DNA of 64,000 nucleotides from Novosphingobium sp. KA1 (GCF_017309955.1 NZ_CP021247.1:2133001-2197000); one strand, 5' to 3'; counted from the first letter of the stretch, positions 1 through 9,242 are shown. A program made the numbers and translations. The notes: generated by a model not told the origin, from the letters alone.

Positions 1-317
1 TGCGCCTGTCGGTGCGCGACGGGCGGCTGTCGCTCGACATCGGTAGTGAAGGCGGCGATCCGATCGAGACGATGGTGCTGGGGCTTGCCCGCTTCCGCCG
101 TCCGGTGCGCGAGTACTTCGCGATTTGCGAAAGCTACTACCAGGCGATTCGCAAGGCCTCCGCGCAGGAGATCGAGACGATCGACATGGCCCGCCGCGCT
201 ATCCACAACAATGCGGCCGAACTGCTGCTCGAACGCCTCGACGGCAAGGTCGAAACCGACTTCCCGACCGCGCGCAGGCTTTTCACGCTGATCTGCGTCC
301 TGCATATCCGGGGCTGA
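1..317 (+). CDS. UPF0262 family protein (5'-truncated by window edge)
   Basis: This is the C-terminal part of a UPF0262 protein; the reading frame is open from base 3 to the TGA at 315-317, so the N-terminus lies outside the window. The visible part has the family's signature stretches, including REYFAICESYYQAI, DMARRAIHNNAAELL and the C-terminal FTLICVLHIRG. UPF0262 proteins occur in Alphaproteobacteria and have no assigned biochemical function, so none is proposed. The next gene starts 13 bases downstream on the same strand, which suggests co-transcription. Confidence 0.85.
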   Translation, partial: RLSVRDGRLSLDIGSEGGDPIETMVLGLARFRRPVREYFAICESYYQAIRKASAQEIETIDMARRAIHNNAAELLLERLDGKVETDFPTARRLFTLICVLHIRG

Positions 318-330
318 AGGGGGCTTCACG

Positions 331-1044
331 ATGGCAAGGACTGGACCGGGCGCGATTTTGCGCAAACGTTTGCTGTGGCAAGGGCTGGCGGCCTTGCTGC
401 TGATCGGCATCGTTGCCGGCTGCTGGGGCTGGTGGACGGTGCGCCACTGGCAGCCCTCGCGCCAGGCGTTTCCGGTGCAGGGCGTGGAAGTGGGGGCGGC
501 GGACGGCCAGTTCGACTGGAAGTCGCTCAAGGCCATCGGCGTCGATTTTGCCTATGTCGATGCCAGCGCCAGCGCCTTTGCGCGCGATCCCCGCTTCGTC
601 AGCAATTTTGCCGAAGCGCGCAGCGCGGGCGTGCAGGTGGGCGCGGTCCATCGCTATGATCCCTGCCAGCCGGCGCAGGCGCAGTCGGCCAATTTCGTCA
701 CCACGGTGCCGCGCGATTCGCGCCTGCTGCCGCCGGCCATCGATCTCGACATGCTGGCCGACAACTGTGCCTCGCCGGTGTCCGAGGCCAGGGTCGAGAG
801 CGAGCTGATGACCTTCATCAACCAGATCGAGACCCATACCGGCAAGGCGGTGATCCTCAAGATCAGCCCGGCCTTCCAGTCGCGCTACCGGGTGGCGGCC
901 AAGTTCGACCGCAAGCTGTGGCTGGTGGGGGACCGGATGGAGCCCGATTATGCCGGGCGGCCCTGGACGATGTGGACGGCCAACCAGTCGGCCGCCAACG
1001 AGATTGCGCAAGGGGGCCTGCGCTGGGTAGTGGTGCAGCCATGA
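331..1044 (+). CDS. GH25 (lysozyme-type) domain protein, membrane-anchored, divergent active site
   Basis: The protein has 237 residues. A basic N-terminus is followed by a hydrophobic segment at about residues 17-37, which should anchor it in the inner membrane with the domain in the periplasm. The rest follows the glycoside hydrolase 25 pattern: a first strand GVEVGAADGQFDW, then VDFAYVDAS, the AEARSAGVQVGAVHRY region and PAIDLDM. GH25 enzymes cut the peptidoglycan glycan strand. In the usual family the first strand reads GIDVSxxQG and the second ends KATEG; here both acidic positions are altered (E for D, and no glutamate after A). A non-catalytic sugar-binding role is therefore possible. 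The start has GGGGG eight bases upstream. The stop overlaps the cytidine deaminase start by four bases. Confidence 0.75.
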   Translation: MARTGPGAILRKRLLWQGLAALLLIGIVAGCWGWWTVRHWQPSRQAFPVQGVEVGAADGQFDWKSLKAIGVDFAYVDASASAFARDPRFVSNFAEARSAGVQVGAVHRYDPCQPAQAQSANFVTTVPRDSRLLPPAIDLDMLADNCASPVSEARVESELMTFINQIETHTGKAVILKISPAFQSRYRVAAKFDRKLWLVGDRMEPDYAGRPWTMWTANQSAANEIAQGGLRWVVVQP

Positions 1045-1496
1045 CCATGACGTTCACGACCGACCAGCGCGATGCGCTGCTTGCCGCCGCGCGCGAGGCC
1101 GCTGCCCGCGCCTATGCGCCTTATTCGAAGTTCCACGTCGGCGCCGCGCTGCTGATGGCCGACGGCTCGGTGGTGACCGGCGCCAATGTCGAGAATGCCA
1201 GCTACGGCCTCTCTCTCTGCGCGGAAACGGTGGCGGTGGCGGGGATCCTCTCCTCGGGCGACCGGGCGGGGGACAAGGGCAGGCTGGAAGCCGTTGCGGT
1301 GACCGGCGGCGCTCCCGGCGCGCCGGGCGAGGGCGACGTGGTCAGCCCCTGCGGCCGGTGCCGCCAGGTGCTCAACGAGATCGCGCAGATCGGCGGCAGC
1401 GACCCGCTGGTCTGGTGCGATGGCCGGGACGGTCCGGTGGAAATGCGGCTGTCGCAGTTGCTGCCGCACGCATTCGGCCCTGCCAACCTGCTGTAA
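1041..1496 (+). CDS. cdd: Cytidine deaminase
   Basis: This 151-residue protein has the size and motifs of the homotetrameric cytidine deaminases that turn cytidine and deoxycytidine into uridine forms in pyrimidine salvage. AYAPYSKFHVGAAL binds substrate, NVENASYGLSLCAETVA carries the first zinc cysteine and the catalytic glutamate, and SPCGRCRQVL supplies the other two zinc cysteines. The ATG at 1041 was chosen because it forms an ATGA overlap with the stop of the preceding gene. An upstream in-frame start at 918 would add residues unlike the family. The protein is cytosolic. Confidence 0.93.
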   Translation: MTMTFTTDQRDALLAAAREAAARAYAPYSKFHVGAALLMADGSVVTGANVENASYGLSLCAETVAVAGILSSGDRAGDKGRLEAVAVTGGAPGAPGEGDVVSPCGRCRQVLNEIAQIGGSDPLVWCDGRDGPVEMRLSQLLPHAFGPANLL

Positions 1497-1517
1497 TTCC
1501 GGTGTCGGCGGCGGCAT

Positions 1518-1536
1518 TCATGAGTTTACGACCTAG
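1518..1536. repeat. Solo terminal repeat of the MITE family
   Basis: These 19 bases match the right-hand end of the MITE copies at 24.5 and 35.5 kb with one mismatch and end in the same CTAG. No other part of the element is visible nearby. It looks like the remnant of a deleted copy in the gap between cytidine deaminase and the chemoreceptor. Confidence 0.7.
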
Positions 1537-1651
1537 CTGATTTCCCCGAGTTCGCTCTCATCGAGATGGTTACTCCCGTAAGTGCATTACCGCGAGCACG
1601 GGGTCGTTGCCGCGCGCCGTGGCGCGGCGGGCCAAGGGGAGTATCCAATCC

Positions 1652-3460
1652 GTGGACGATCGCAGCGCAAGCATTCTCCACAGGTGCGCCATCGGTTTCG
1701 GCGTATTGGTCGCGGCGGCGGTGATCTGGGCGGGGGTCGGCTGGTTCAGCGCCTCGCGCGTCGACGCTTCGCTGGACGAAGTCCAGAAAGCCACCGGGCT
1801 GCTGCGCAACCACATGGAAGCGGACATGGACCATGATGCCATCAACAGCGGCGTCATGGCCCAGCTCGCCGCGCGCAGTGTCGGCGCCGTGGATGGGCGG
1901 GGGGCCGGACAGGACACGCTGGATACCGTGGCCGAGTTCCGCAAGCTGATCGCCAGGGACCAGGCCTTCGAAGGGGCGCCGGACGTGCACGAGGCGGCCA
2001 TGGCGGTGACCGAGGATGTGCGTGTCTACCTTGAGACCGCCACCGAGATAACCCGGCGCCTCCAGGCCGGAGAACCCGTCAACGACGGCGATGTCGAGCG
2101 CTTCCACCGCACTTTCGAGACGCTCGAGGGCAGCCTTGCCAAAGTGTCCGACCAGGTCGAGGCCCATGTCGAGGCCACGCGCGAGCAGGCGGCGGCGGCG
2201 ATCCTGTTCAACCAGATCGTCGGGCTGGTCTGCCTCGTTTCCATCATGGCGGTGCTCTATGCGGTCTGGCGCCGGATCCGCGGTGACGCGATCGTCCCGG
2301 TGATCGCGGTGGGCGAGGCCGTCGCCCAGCTCAGCCGCGGCGACTACGCGGTCCTGGTGCCTTATACCGAAGCCCGCAGCGAGATCGGTATCCTTGCCCG
2401 TTCGGCCGAAGACTTGCGCGACCGTCTGCTGCGCGCCGAAGCCGAGCGCGCCGAGCAGGAACAGGCGATCGTCTCCACCCTGGGCGATGCGCTGGCACGG
2501 CTGGCGGAAGGCGATCTCACCAAGCGTCTCGAACAGGATCTCGGCGGCGCCTTCGGCAGCCTGCGCAGCGACTTCAACCGGGCGGCGGAGGACCTCTCCC
2601 GCGTGTTCAGCCAGGTCACCGAAGCCAACGGCGAAACGCTCAACACCAGCCGCGAGATCGCCGCTTCGGTCGGCGATCTGTCGAACCGCAACGAGCAGCA
2701 ATCGATGTCGGTGCAGTCGATCTCGGGGGCCATTTCCAGCGTCACCGGGCGGGTCATCGAGGCCGCGCACACCGCCGCCTCGGCGCAAAGCGAGGTGAAC
2801 GAGATCGGCGGCGAGGTCTCGCGCGGGGGGCAGGTGATCCGCGACGCCATCGAGGCGATGGACCGCATCGAATCCTCCTCGCGCGAGATCGGCCAGATCA
2901 TCGCCGTCATCGACGGCATTTCCTTCCAGACCAACCTGCTGGCGCTCAATGCGGGCGTCGAGGCCGCCAGGGCCGGGGAAGCGGGCAAGGGCTTTGCGGT
3001 GGTCGCCACCGAAGTGCGCGCGCTGGCGCAGCGTTCGGCCGATGCCGCCAACGACATCAAGAACCTGATTTCGGCATCCACCGGCGAAGTCGAAAACGGG
3101 GTATTGCTGGTGCGCGAGGCAGGGCAGGTGCTGGAGGCGATCATCGGCCGTATGGGGGGGATCTCCGAACTCATGGACAAGCTGAGCGCCGGTGCGGGCG
3201 AGCAGTCCGCGATGCTCCAGCAGATCGACGGGTCGACGACCTCGCTCGAGCAGATCACCCATTCCAACGCCGCGCTGGCCGAGCAGGTGACCGCGGCCAC
3301 CCGGCAGGTGGTGGTCGCCACCGAGGATGTCGCGCGCAAGCTGGCCGCGCTGACTTTTGCGCGGGGCGGCGGTCAGGCACGGGAAGGCGGCGTCCGGGCG
3401 ATCGGGCAGGGGAGGGGCGGGCAAGCGGGCCAGGAAGTCGTCGCCTGGCGCGCGGCGTGA
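1652..3460 (+). CDS. Methyl-accepting chemotaxis protein
   Basis: This inner-membrane chemoreceptor has 602 residues. A transmembrane helix at about residues 12-32 is followed by a periplasmic helical sensor region of about 150 residues and a second helix at about 184-206. A HAMP segment and a long cytoplasmic coiled coil come next. The signalling tip near residue 425 reads [21 protein letters not shown], then [18 protein letters not shown], the region that contacts CheA and CheW. The ligand cannot be read from the sequence. The GTG at 1652 was chosen because AAGGGGAG lies about 11 bases upstream; a TTG at 1607 in the same frame has no ribosome site. The stop overlaps the next gene, an OprB-type porin, so the two are probably expressed together. 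Confidence 0.9.
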   Translation: MDDRSASILHRCAIGFGVLVAAAVIWAGVGWFSASRVDASLDEVQKATGLLRNHMEADMDHDAINSGVMAQLAARSVGAVDGRGAGQDTLDTVAEFRKLIARDQAFEGAPDVHEAAMAVTEDVRVYLETATEITRRLQAGEPVNDGDVERFHRTFETLEGSLAKVSDQVEAHVEATREQAAAAILFNQIVGLVCLVSIMAVLYAVWRRIRGDAIVPVIAVGEAVAQLSRGDYAVLVPYTEARSEIGILARSAEDLRDRLLRAEAERAEQEQAIVSTLGDALARLAEGDLTKRLEQDLGGAFGSLRSDFNRAAEDLSRVFSQVTEANGETLNTSREIAASVGDLSNRNEQQSMSVQSISGAISSVTGRVIEAAHTAASAQSEVNEIGGEVSRGGQVIRDAIEAMDRIESSSREIGQIIAVIDGISFQTNLLALNAGVEAARAGEAGKGFAVVATEVRALAQRSADAANDIKNLISASTGEVENGVLLVREAGQVLEAIIGRMGGISELMDKLSAGAGEQSAMLQQIDGSTTSLEQITHSNAALAEQVTAATRQVVVATEDVARKLAALTFARGGGQAREGGVRAIGQGRGGQAGQEVVAWRAA

Positions 3461-4653
3461 TCATGCCGCGGGGGCGGCGCAGGTCAGCCTGCGGGATGGC
3501 ATCGGTATGGGCATTGGCATCGGCATTGGAACTGGTGCTGCCGCCGGCGGCGAGCGCCGAGGCGCCGGTCCAGGCGGAGGTGGTCTACACCGCCGATCTT
3601 GCCCAGCCGATACGCGGCGGGGCGGACCGCAAGCTGCGCTATCTCGACAATCTCGACCTTGTCGCCGAAGCCGACCTCGATGCACTGGTCGGCTGGCATG
3701 GCGCCCGCGCGCATGGCTACGTGCTGGTCAACAATGGTGCCCATCCCAACACGGCGGCCGGGTCGCTGGAAGGGGTGAACAACATCGAGGTCGGCAAGGC
3801 GGGCGTGCGCTTGTTCGAAGCCTGGGCCGAGCAGGACATCGGTTCGCGAGGGGCTCTGCTGGTGGGGCTCTATGATCTCAACAGCGAGTTCTACGCGCTC
3901 GAATCGGCAGGGCTGCTGCTGGGGCCGCCGTTCGGCATCGGCACCGAACTGGCGGCAACCGGTCGCAACGGGCCGTCGATCTTTCCCTCCAGCGCGCTGG
4001 CCGTGCGGGCGAACCTGCGGCTGGGGGAGGGGGAGAGCTACGTCCGGGTGGCGGCCTTCAACGCCCATGCCGCGACCCTCGGCGATCCGGGCGGCGTCGA
4101 TTTCGGCTTCCACGACGGACTGCTGCTGATCGGCGAGGGCGGGCTGGGGCGGCAGCATGCGCGCCTTTCCCTCGGCCTTTGGGCCTATACCAGGGCGCGC
4201 GAGGCCTATTACAGCGATCCCGCCGACCCGGACCCGCAGCGCCGTCATGCCCGCGGCGCTTATGTGCAGGGCGAATTCCAGTTGCCGGGCGCCGGGGAAA
4301 GCGCGTTCCAGGCCTTCGTGCGGGCCGGATTTTCGCGAGGGGGGACAACGCCGTTTGCCTGGAGCGCCAGTGCGGGCCTGTTCCGGGCGCCGGTGCTCGC
4401 CGCGCGCCCGGGCAGTTCGGCCTCGCTCGGCGTGCATTACGCGGGTACCGGCCGGTCCTTCCGGCAGGAGGCGCGTGCGCTGGGACAATTTCCCGCATCG
4501 TCCGAATATACCCTGGAGGCGACGTACTCCGATCGTCTGGCCGATTGGCTCACGGTCCAGCCGGATCTGCAGCTGGTGTGCCACCCTGGCGGACTGCGCG
4601 GTGCGCCCGCAGCGCTGATCGGAACCGTTCGCCTGACCCTGACCTTGCCCTGA
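3457..4653 (+). CDS. OprB-family carbohydrate-selective porin
   Basis: The protein has 398 residues. A signal peptide (hydrophobic [15 protein letters not shown], cleavage after PPAASA) is followed by alternating beta-strand sequence. It contains the conserved blocks of the OprB family, such as [16 protein letters not shown], and ends on a terminal strand [11 protein letters not shown]. OprB porins let sugars diffuse across the outer membrane. The GTG at 3457 overlaps the stop of the chemoreceptor gene; an ATG six bases further on, or one at 3496 just before the signal peptide core, are equally possible starts. The pairing with a chemoreceptor suggests response to the same nutrient, but this is inference. 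Confidence 0.85.
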   Translation: MIMPRGRRRSACGMASVWALASALELVLPPAASAEAPVQAEVVYTADLAQPIRGGADRKLRYLDNLDLVAEADLDALVGWHGARAHGYVLVNNGAHPNTAAGSLEGVNNIEVGKAGVRLFEAWAEQDIGSRGALLVGLYDLNSEFYALESAGLLLGPPFGIGTELAATGRNGPSIFPSSALAVRANLRLGEGESYVRVAAFNAHAATLGDPGGVDFGFHDGLLLIGEGGLGRQHARLSLGLWAYTRAREAYYSDPADPDPQRRHARGAYVQGEFQLPGAGESAFQAFVRAGFSRGGTTPFAWSASAGLFRAPVLAARPGSSASLGVHYAGTGRSFRQEARALGQFPASSEYTLEATYSDRLADWLTVQPDLQLVCHPGGLRGAPAALIGTVRLTLTLP

Positions 4654-4807
4654 GCGGGAGAGCGGGAACCGGCATCTCGGTTCGGCAGGCGTGCGGCGCA
4701 TCTGGTCGCGGCGTTATTGTCAATCAATATGGTTGAGTTATGGTGGGGCTGTCGGGACGTAGACAGAGTCGACCGGCGCTTTTCCCAACCCTCGTTGGAG
4801 CAGCCCC

Positions 4808-5440
4808 ATGACCCACTATCGTTATCCCCATGCCCGAGACCATGTTCCGCTGATCCTGCTCGTCCCCGCCGCGCCCTTGCGGGAGGGGCACTGGATGCAG
4901 CGCTGGGTGCAGTGGAGCGAACATTGCCGCGTGCTCGAACTGGGCATGTGGGACGAGCCTCATCGCAATACCTGGGTGAACAAGCTCAACCTCGCGATCC
5001 GCCGCGCGGACCGGCCGGTGGTGGTCGTCACCGACGATATTGCCGCGCTGGCACTGGCCTGGTGGGTGCAGTTCGAAAGTGTCGGGCCGGAGAACCCGGT
5101 GCTGGGCGCGATCGCCGTCAATCCGCCGAACATGGACCTGCCGGGCGCCGATCCGCGGCTTTCGCGCTTCGGTGCCTGTCCGCGCCAGACGCTGCCGTTC
5201 CCGACGTTTGTGGTCAGCGATCTCGATGCCTCGGCGGCGCAGCAGCGCGCGGTGATCCGCCTGGCGCGGGACTGGGGTGCCTCGCCGGTCTGCGACCAGA
5301 TCCGCGGCGACTGGGCTTCCGGCTGGATGCTGCTGCAGACGGTGCTGGAACTGGAACCCGCCGGTGCGGTGACGCCGCAGTGGTCGCACGACGAGAATGT
5401 CGCGGTGCGCGAGGCCCTGCGCCAGTGGGCGGGGATTTGA
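4808..5440 (+). CDS. RBBP9/YdeN-like alpha/beta hydrolase fold protein, catalytic residues lost
   Basis: This 210-residue protein follows the RBBP9/YdeN (Ser_hydrolase) fold. A first strand ILLVPAAP is followed by REGHWMQRW, then VVVVTDDIAALALAWW at the nucleophile elbow, and LPFPTFVVSD with LARDWGA near the end. In active members the elbow reads VAHSxG and the C-terminal part carries GHIN with the catalytic histidine. Here the serine position is aspartate (TDDIA) and the histidine region reads QIRGDWASG. Serine hydrolase activity is therefore unlikely. GGAG seven bases before the ATG supports the start. A 154-base AT-richer gap precedes it. Confidence 0.75.
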   Translation: MTHYRYPHARDHVPLILLVPAAPLREGHWMQRWVQWSEHCRVLELGMWDEPHRNTWVNKLNLAIRRADRPVVVVTDDIAALALAWWVQFESVGPENPVLGAIAVNPPNMDLPGADPRLSRFGACPRQTLPFPTFVVSDLDASAAQQRAVIRLARDWGASPVCDQIRGDWASGWMLLQTVLELEPAGAVTPQWSHDENVAVREALRQWAGI

Positions 5441-5498
5441 AGGTTGCCGCCGGGTTGAAGGCGGGGATGACCGTGCATCCCCGCCAGAACGCTTGAAC

Positions 5499-6647
5499 TT
5501 ACCTGGCTTCGCGCTCGACCAGCCATTCGAGCAGGGCGCCCATGCAGTCACGGCCGAGCTGGGCGGAGCGTTCCGGGCTCCATGCCTGCGCCGGATCGGC
5601 GGCATCGTCGTGGTCCTTGAACGGCATTTCCAGCGTCATCGACACCGCGCCGAAGCGTTCGGCGACATGGTTGGTCGACATCGTCAGGTTGGCGCGGCCC
5701 GGCGCGGAGACGGCATAGCCGAGCTTGCGCTGGAAATCGGGGGTGCGGCGGTCGAGGATCTCGCTGAAACGGTCGTAACCCGCCTGCTGCTCGGCCTTGA
5801 TCGAGGGGATGCCCTGGAAGCCGGCCATGAACACGGCCGGGATCGCCTCGTCGCCGTGGACGTCCATGGCGAAGTCGACGCCGGTGCCGTCCATGGCATT
5901 GCGCACGGCCAGCACTTCGGGTGACTTGTCCGCCGTCGGCGTGTCCCATTCGCGGTTGAGGTTCACGCCCACCGCATTGGTGCGCAAGTGGCCGCGCGCC
6001 GAACCGTCCGGGTTCATGTTGGGCACGACGTGGAAGCGGCAGCGCTTGCGCAGTTCGCGGCCTACCGAATCGGCGGGATCGGCCAGTACGTCCAGCGCGC
6101 CTTCCATCCACCATTCGGCCATCGATTCACCCGGATGCTGGCGGGCGTAGAGCCAGACCTGCTTCTCGCCCTCGCCCATCTCGACGCAGTCAAGCGGCTG
6201 GCCGTCGAGCGTGTGGCCGAGGCAGCGGTAGGTCACGCCCTCGGTGGTGGCGAGGTCGGCGATCAGGTCATGGTGGCGCTCCATCGAGTAGGGCGCGAAA
6301 TAGGCGAACCAGGCAAGGTCCGTTTCCGGCACGTAGCGGATGGTCAGGGTGCCGTTGTCCTCACCCGCGTCGAAGGTGCTGGCGGCGAGCGCCCAGTACT
6401 GGCGGTCTTCCGAGACGCGGGCGTTGTAGTTCGGCCAGCCGCCCGGATAGGCCGAGCCGTTGAGCCCGGTGATCTTGAGGACAAGTTCCTCTCCGGCGAT
6501 GTCCGTGCCGCTGACGCGGAAGTGGAACCACTGGAAGAACTCGGAATCCTTGTCGTGCCGGATCGCGAGGCGGGCGGTGGCGCCGTCGGTGGAGAGGACT
6601 TCGATGTTGCCGGAATCGAAAGCGGAGGAGATGTGGAGGGTGGTCAT
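5499..6647 (-). CDS. M14 family zinc carboxypeptidase (cytosolic carboxypeptidase-like)
   Basis: This protein of 382 residues has an N-terminal beta-sandwich domain (about residues 1-120, ending around [10 protein letters not shown]) followed by an M14 peptidase domain. That arrangement matches the cytosolic carboxypeptidase (CCP/AGBL-like) subfamily. Visible catalytic elements are RQHPGES (zinc His and Glu), [23 protein letters not shown] (substrate arginines), [10 protein letters not shown] (third zinc ligand His) and [11 protein letters not shown] (catalytic Glu). No signal peptide is present, so it should be cytosolic. Its start codon overlaps the stop of the upstream DUF4136 lipoprotein gene by four bases. 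The natural substrate in bacteria is not established. Confidence 0.88.
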   Translation of the reverse strand: MTTLHISSAFDSGNIEVLSTDGATARLAIRHDKDSEFFQWFHFRVSGTDIAGEELVLKITGLNGSAYPGGWPNYNARVSEDRQYWALAASTFDAGEDNGTLTIRYVPETDLAWFAYFAPYSMERHHDLIADLATTEGVTYRCLGHTLDGQPLDCVEMGEGEKQVWLYARQHPGESMAEWWMEGALDVLADPADSVGRELRKRCRFHVVPNMNPDGSARGHLRTNAVGVNLNREWDTPTADKSPEVLAVRNAMDGTGVDFAMDVHGDEAIPAVFMAGFQGIPSIKAEQQAGYDRFSEILDRRTPDFQRKLGYAVSAPGRANLTMSTNHVAERFGAVSMTLEMPFKDHDDAADPAQAWSPERSAQLGRDCMGALLEWLVEREAR

Positions 6648-7291
6648 TTGACCAGGATAGTTTCGCCCGACTTGCCCGGAAAGCCCTTGAACAGCGCTTC
6701 GGCCATTTTTGCCGAACCAAGCGAGGTCTGCGCCATCGGCGACTTGGCGCTGACGGTGAAGCTGGCGCGGCCTTCCCACAAGGTGCGCCCGCCGGTTCGG
6801 TCGCGAATCATCACCTGCATGCGGGTGTCGACCTGGTCGGCGGGCTTGCCGGAAAGGTCGATGCCGATCCCCAGCCCGACGCCCGAGCCGTAGTTGCCGG
6901 CATTGCCGCCGACCCCGACCGAGACCGGCCCGCGCTGCGATGCCGGCTTGAGGGTGCGCCGCTCGATCGTGACCACGGCGACTTGCGCGTTGGCAACCTG
7001 TTCGCCGGGCAGGGGCTGGCGGTAGCCGATCCTCGCCAGTTCCTGCCCCACCGCCGCCGCATAGGCGCGGAATTCGAGACTGCTCTCGTCCTGACCGGGC
7101 CCGGCTTCGATGCGGATCACGCCCTGGCCGAGCGCGGGGCCGTCGGGCAGGCTGAAGCGGGTGACTTCCACCGGCCCCACCGGCGCGACGCAGCCGCCCA
7201 GCATGGCAAGCGCCAGCAGCGGCGTCAGCAACGGGGCGGCGAGACGGCGCCGACGGGAAAGGGAGGCCGAAGGATGGGTGGCCGTGGTCAT
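6644..7291 (-). CDS. DUF4136-type lipoprotein
   Basis: The protein has 215 residues. A signal peptide ends in the lipobox AMLGGC, so the mature protein should be a lipoprotein. The body matches DUF4136 proteins: an N-terminal [12 protein letters not shown] segment, ERIEA-like strands, a glycine-rich stretch ([22 protein letters not shown]) and the terminal [22 protein letters not shown] motif. The function of DUF4136 is unknown. The ATG at 7291 is chosen because GGAGAG lies seven bases upstream; a start seven codons earlier has no such site. A second DUF4136 gene lies directly upstream on the same strand, so this looks like a tandem duplication. Confidence 0.8.
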   Translation of the reverse strand: MTTATHPSASLSRRRRLAAPLLTPLLALAMLGGCVAPVGPVEVTRFSLPDGPALGQGVIRIEAGPGQDESSLEFRAYAAAVGQELARIGYRQPLPGEQVANAQVAVVTIERRTLKPASQRGPVSVGVGGNAGNYGSGVGLGIGIDLSGKPADQVDTRMQVMIRDRTGGRTLWEGRASFTVSAKSPMAQTSLGSAKMAEALFKGFPGKSGETILVK

Positions 7292-7360
7292 GAAACGCTC
7301 TCCGCTGGGCAAGTGCCTGGACGATAACCCTATTTATACTGCGGAGCCATGGTCCACCGA

Positions 7361-7393
7361 ATCATGCGCCGATCATGCGCCGATCATGCGCCG
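7361..7393. repeat. Three tandem copies of an 11-bp repeat
   Basis: The unit ATCATGCGCCG occurs three times head to tail at 7361, 7372 and 7383 and then a partial ATCGGG. The last copy overlaps the stop codon of the DUF4136 gene that ends at 7384, so the array appears to be a slippage expansion of the gene's 3' end. Confidence 0.85.
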
Positions 7394-8124
7394 ATCGGGT
7401 CGGCCTTGGGGAAGCCGTCGAAGAGCGCGGTGGCCAGCTTGCCGGCGATGCGGTCGTCCGGCCAGTCGTTGTCGCCTTCGCGGGTGGCGATGGTGGCATA
7501 GCCTTCCCACAGCACCTTGCCGCTCGCCTTGTCGACGATGCGGGTGTCGAGCCGGGTGCTGACGAGGGCGCTGCGCGGCTTGGTGAGGTCGACGTTCACG
7601 GCCAGGCCATAGGCCGAGCCGTGGTTGCTCACGCCCATGGCGGCGGAGCCGCTGACGGGGCTGCGCTTTTCCTCGGCCGGGGAGAGGACCTGGCGGGAGA
7701 CTTTGAGCTCGACGTCCTGCCCGCCCTTGTCGGGCTTGCTCTGGGTGTCGTAGCCGGCGCCGACGAGCGCGTCGATGATCGCGGCCTCGTAGCGGGCGCG
7801 TTCAGGGCCGGAGATCCACGCGCCGTCGCCCGATTCGGACGTGACGGTCACGGTGCCGTGGCCCAGTTCGGCGACTTCGGGCCCCTGGGCCGCGAATCGG
7901 CTCACTTCGACTCGGCCCTCGCGCGGGTCCTTGCTGCTGCGATAGGGCGAGGAGGCCGGGCCGCCCATCAGCGGGTCGTTCCAGCCGCCGCCCCAGCCCG
8001 AACCGTAGCCACCGCCCCAGCGCGAGCCCCAGCCGGGCTGGGCCTGAACGGCGGAAGCGACAAGCGTGAGGGCAAGGCCGGAGGCGAGGCCAGTGGCGAG
8101 AATCGCGGCTTTGAGCGTGTTCAT
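7384..8124 (-). CDS. DUF4136 domain protein, secreted
   Basis: This 246-residue protein has a Sec signal peptide ([20 protein letters not shown], cleavage near AVQAQ) and no lipobox cysteine. The mature N-terminus is glycine- and tryptophan-rich. The DUF4136 pattern follows, with [11 protein letters not shown], a central block [21 protein letters not shown] and the C-terminal [11 protein letters not shown] and [10 protein letters not shown]. It resembles the adjacent DUF4136 lipoprotein in order and in these motifs. An upstream in-frame extension to 8463 was rejected because it has no coding character and runs through the antisense of rpmJ. The function is not known. Confidence 0.8.
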   Translation of the reverse strand: MNTLKAAILATGLASGLALTLVASAVQAQPGWGSRWGGGYGSGWGGGWNDPLMGGPASSPYRSSKDPREGRVEVSRFAAQGPEVAELGHGTVTVTSESGDGAWISGPERARYEAAIIDALVGAGYDTQSKPDKGGQDVELKVSRQVLSPAEEKRSPVSGSAAMGVSNHGSAYGLAVNVDLTKPRSALVSTRLDTRIVDKASGKVLWEGYATIATREGDNDWPDDRIAGKLATALFDGFPKADPIGA

Positions 8125-8284
8125 CGGTGTTCTTGTGTCCGAAAGAATCGGTTGGGTCGCACCCTGCGATGGTTTATCGGAGCCTGGCGATTGCCCCATG
8201 ATGAACGGGGCGATTCTACAGACAGAGTACGAAAAACCGGGCAAGATCAGGGCGCGTTCGAGCACAAGGCATGGGCTCTCGCGC

Positions 8285-8313
8285 TTGACTTTGCAAGCCA
8301 CTGCCACTAACGG
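8285..8313 (+). promoter_or_regulatory. Candidate promoter for rpmJ
   Basis: TTGACT at 8285-8290 and TAACGG at 8308-8313 are separated by 17 bases, a sigma-70-like arrangement about 75 bases before the rpmJ start. No experiment supports it. Confidence 0.35.
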
Positions 8314-8386
8314 CGCCACTTCAAATTTCTGGCGGCGGCCCAGTTGCTGTTGGAACAACCGCCGAACCACCAAGACGAGACGAACC

Positions 8387-8512
8387 ATGAAGATTGTGAA
8401 CAGCCTGAAGTCGCTCAAGGGTCGCCACCGGGACAACCGCGTGATCCGTCGTCGCGGCCGCACTTACGTGATCAACAAGACCAACCGTCGCTTCAAGGCT
8501 CGCCAGGGCTGA
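8387..8512 (+). CDS. rpmJ: 50S ribosomal protein L36 (zinc-free form)
   Basis: This 41-residue, strongly basic protein matches the L36 form that starts [11 protein letters not shown] and ends NRRFKARQG. It lacks the CxxC...CxxxxH zinc ligands of classical L36, as is normal for Alphaproteobacteria. L36 is a component of the large ribosomal subunit. The gene stands alone between the DUF4136 gene on the other strand and a HAD gene. Two GC-rich hairpins follow it. Confidence 0.95.
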   Translation: MKIVNSLKSLKGRHRDNRVIRRRGRTYVINKTNRRFKARQG

Positions 8513-8520
8513 TTCGTCTT

Positions 8521-8550
8521 GCCCGTCCCCGCCTTGGCGGGGCGTCGGGC
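8521..8550 (+). terminator. Hairpin after rpmJ
   Basis: GCCCG-T-CCCCGCC pairs with GGCGGGG-CGT-CGGGC around a TT loop directly after the rpmJ stop. It has no T-run, so it may act as a 3' end stabiliser or work with the second hairpin at 8574. Confidence 0.5.
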
Positions 8551-8573
8551 AAGCCGTCATCGCGACGACATTG

Positions 8574-8600
8574 GACCCCCGCCCCAGGCGGGGGTCTTGT
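8574..8600 (+). terminator. Second hairpin after rpmJ, probable terminator
   Basis: A perfect 10-bp stem (GACCCCCGCC, loop CCA, GGCGGGGGTC) is followed by TTGT. It lies between rpmJ and the HAD gene and resembles the GC-rich palindromes found elsewhere in the window. Confidence 0.55.
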
Positions 8601-8621
8601 CATGTCCGGAGCACGCGTGAA

Positions 8622-9242
8622 ATGCAGAATGCCGATCCCGTCCAGGCCGTCGTTTTTGATGTCGGGCGCGTGCTGGTCCAGTGGGACATGCGCGGCCTGT
8701 TCGCGCGGCTGATCGACGATCCCGGGAAGCTCGACTGGTTCTGCACGCACGTGGTCACCGAGGAGTGGCATTTCGAGCATGATGCCGGGCGCGATCTCGA
8801 AGAGATGGTCGCCGCGCGCAAGGCCGAGTTTCCCGGTCACGACGACCTGATCGACGCTTATGCCACGCGTTTCCTCGAGACGATCCCGGGCCATGTTCCC
8901 GGCAGCCACGAGATCGTGCGCGAACTCGCCGCGCGCGCCGTGCCGCTCTATGCCATCACCAATTTCGCCAGCACTTTCTGGCGCGAATTCCGGGCCAGCG
9001 AGCCGCTGTTCGACCTGTTCGGCGATGTTGTCGTCTCGGGCGACGAGAAGCTCGTGAAGCCGCACCGCGAGATCTACGAGCTCGCCGCCCGCCGTTTTGG
9101 CCATGCGCCCGAATCGATGCTGTTCATCGACGACAATCCCGACAATATCGCCGGTGCCGCGACGCTCGGCTGGCAGGTCCACCATTTCCGCGACGCCGAA
9201 GCCCTGCGGGCCGACCTGACCGGGCGCGGCTTGCTTGGGTGA
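8622..9242 (+). CDS. HAD-superfamily phosphatase
   Basis: This protein of 206 residues is a HAD hydrolase of the subfamily with a small alpha-helical cap. Motif I reads VVFDVGRVLVQWD, in which the second aspartate of DxD is replaced by glycine (FDVGRV), as is common in this YihX-like/haloacid dehalogenase branch. Motif II is ITNFAS, motif III has the lysine in DEKLVKPHREIY, and motif IV is LFIDDNPDNI. These enzymes hydrolyse small phosphorylated metabolites, and the substrate cannot be told from sequence. The ATG at 8622 has GGAG about 11 bases upstream; an earlier ATG-less extension runs into the terminator hairpin. Confidence 0.85.
   Translation: MQNADPVQAVVFDVGRVLVQWDMRGLFARLIDDPGKLDWFCTHVVTEEWHFEHDAGRDLEEMVAARKAEFPGHDDLIDAYATRFLETIPGHVPGSHEIVRELAARAVPLYAITNFASTFWREFRASEPLFDLFGDVVVSGDEKLVKPHREIYELAARRFGHAPESMLFIDDNPDNIAGAATLGWQVHHFRDAEALRADLTGRGLLG

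Noticed and set aside
1607..1651. Upstream TTG start for the chemoreceptor
   Set aside because: No ribosome site is present before it, whereas the GTG at 1652 has one.
8125..8463. In-frame extension of the second DUF4136 gene across rpmJ
   Set aside because: It is antisense to rpmJ, has no signal peptide at its start and no coding character.
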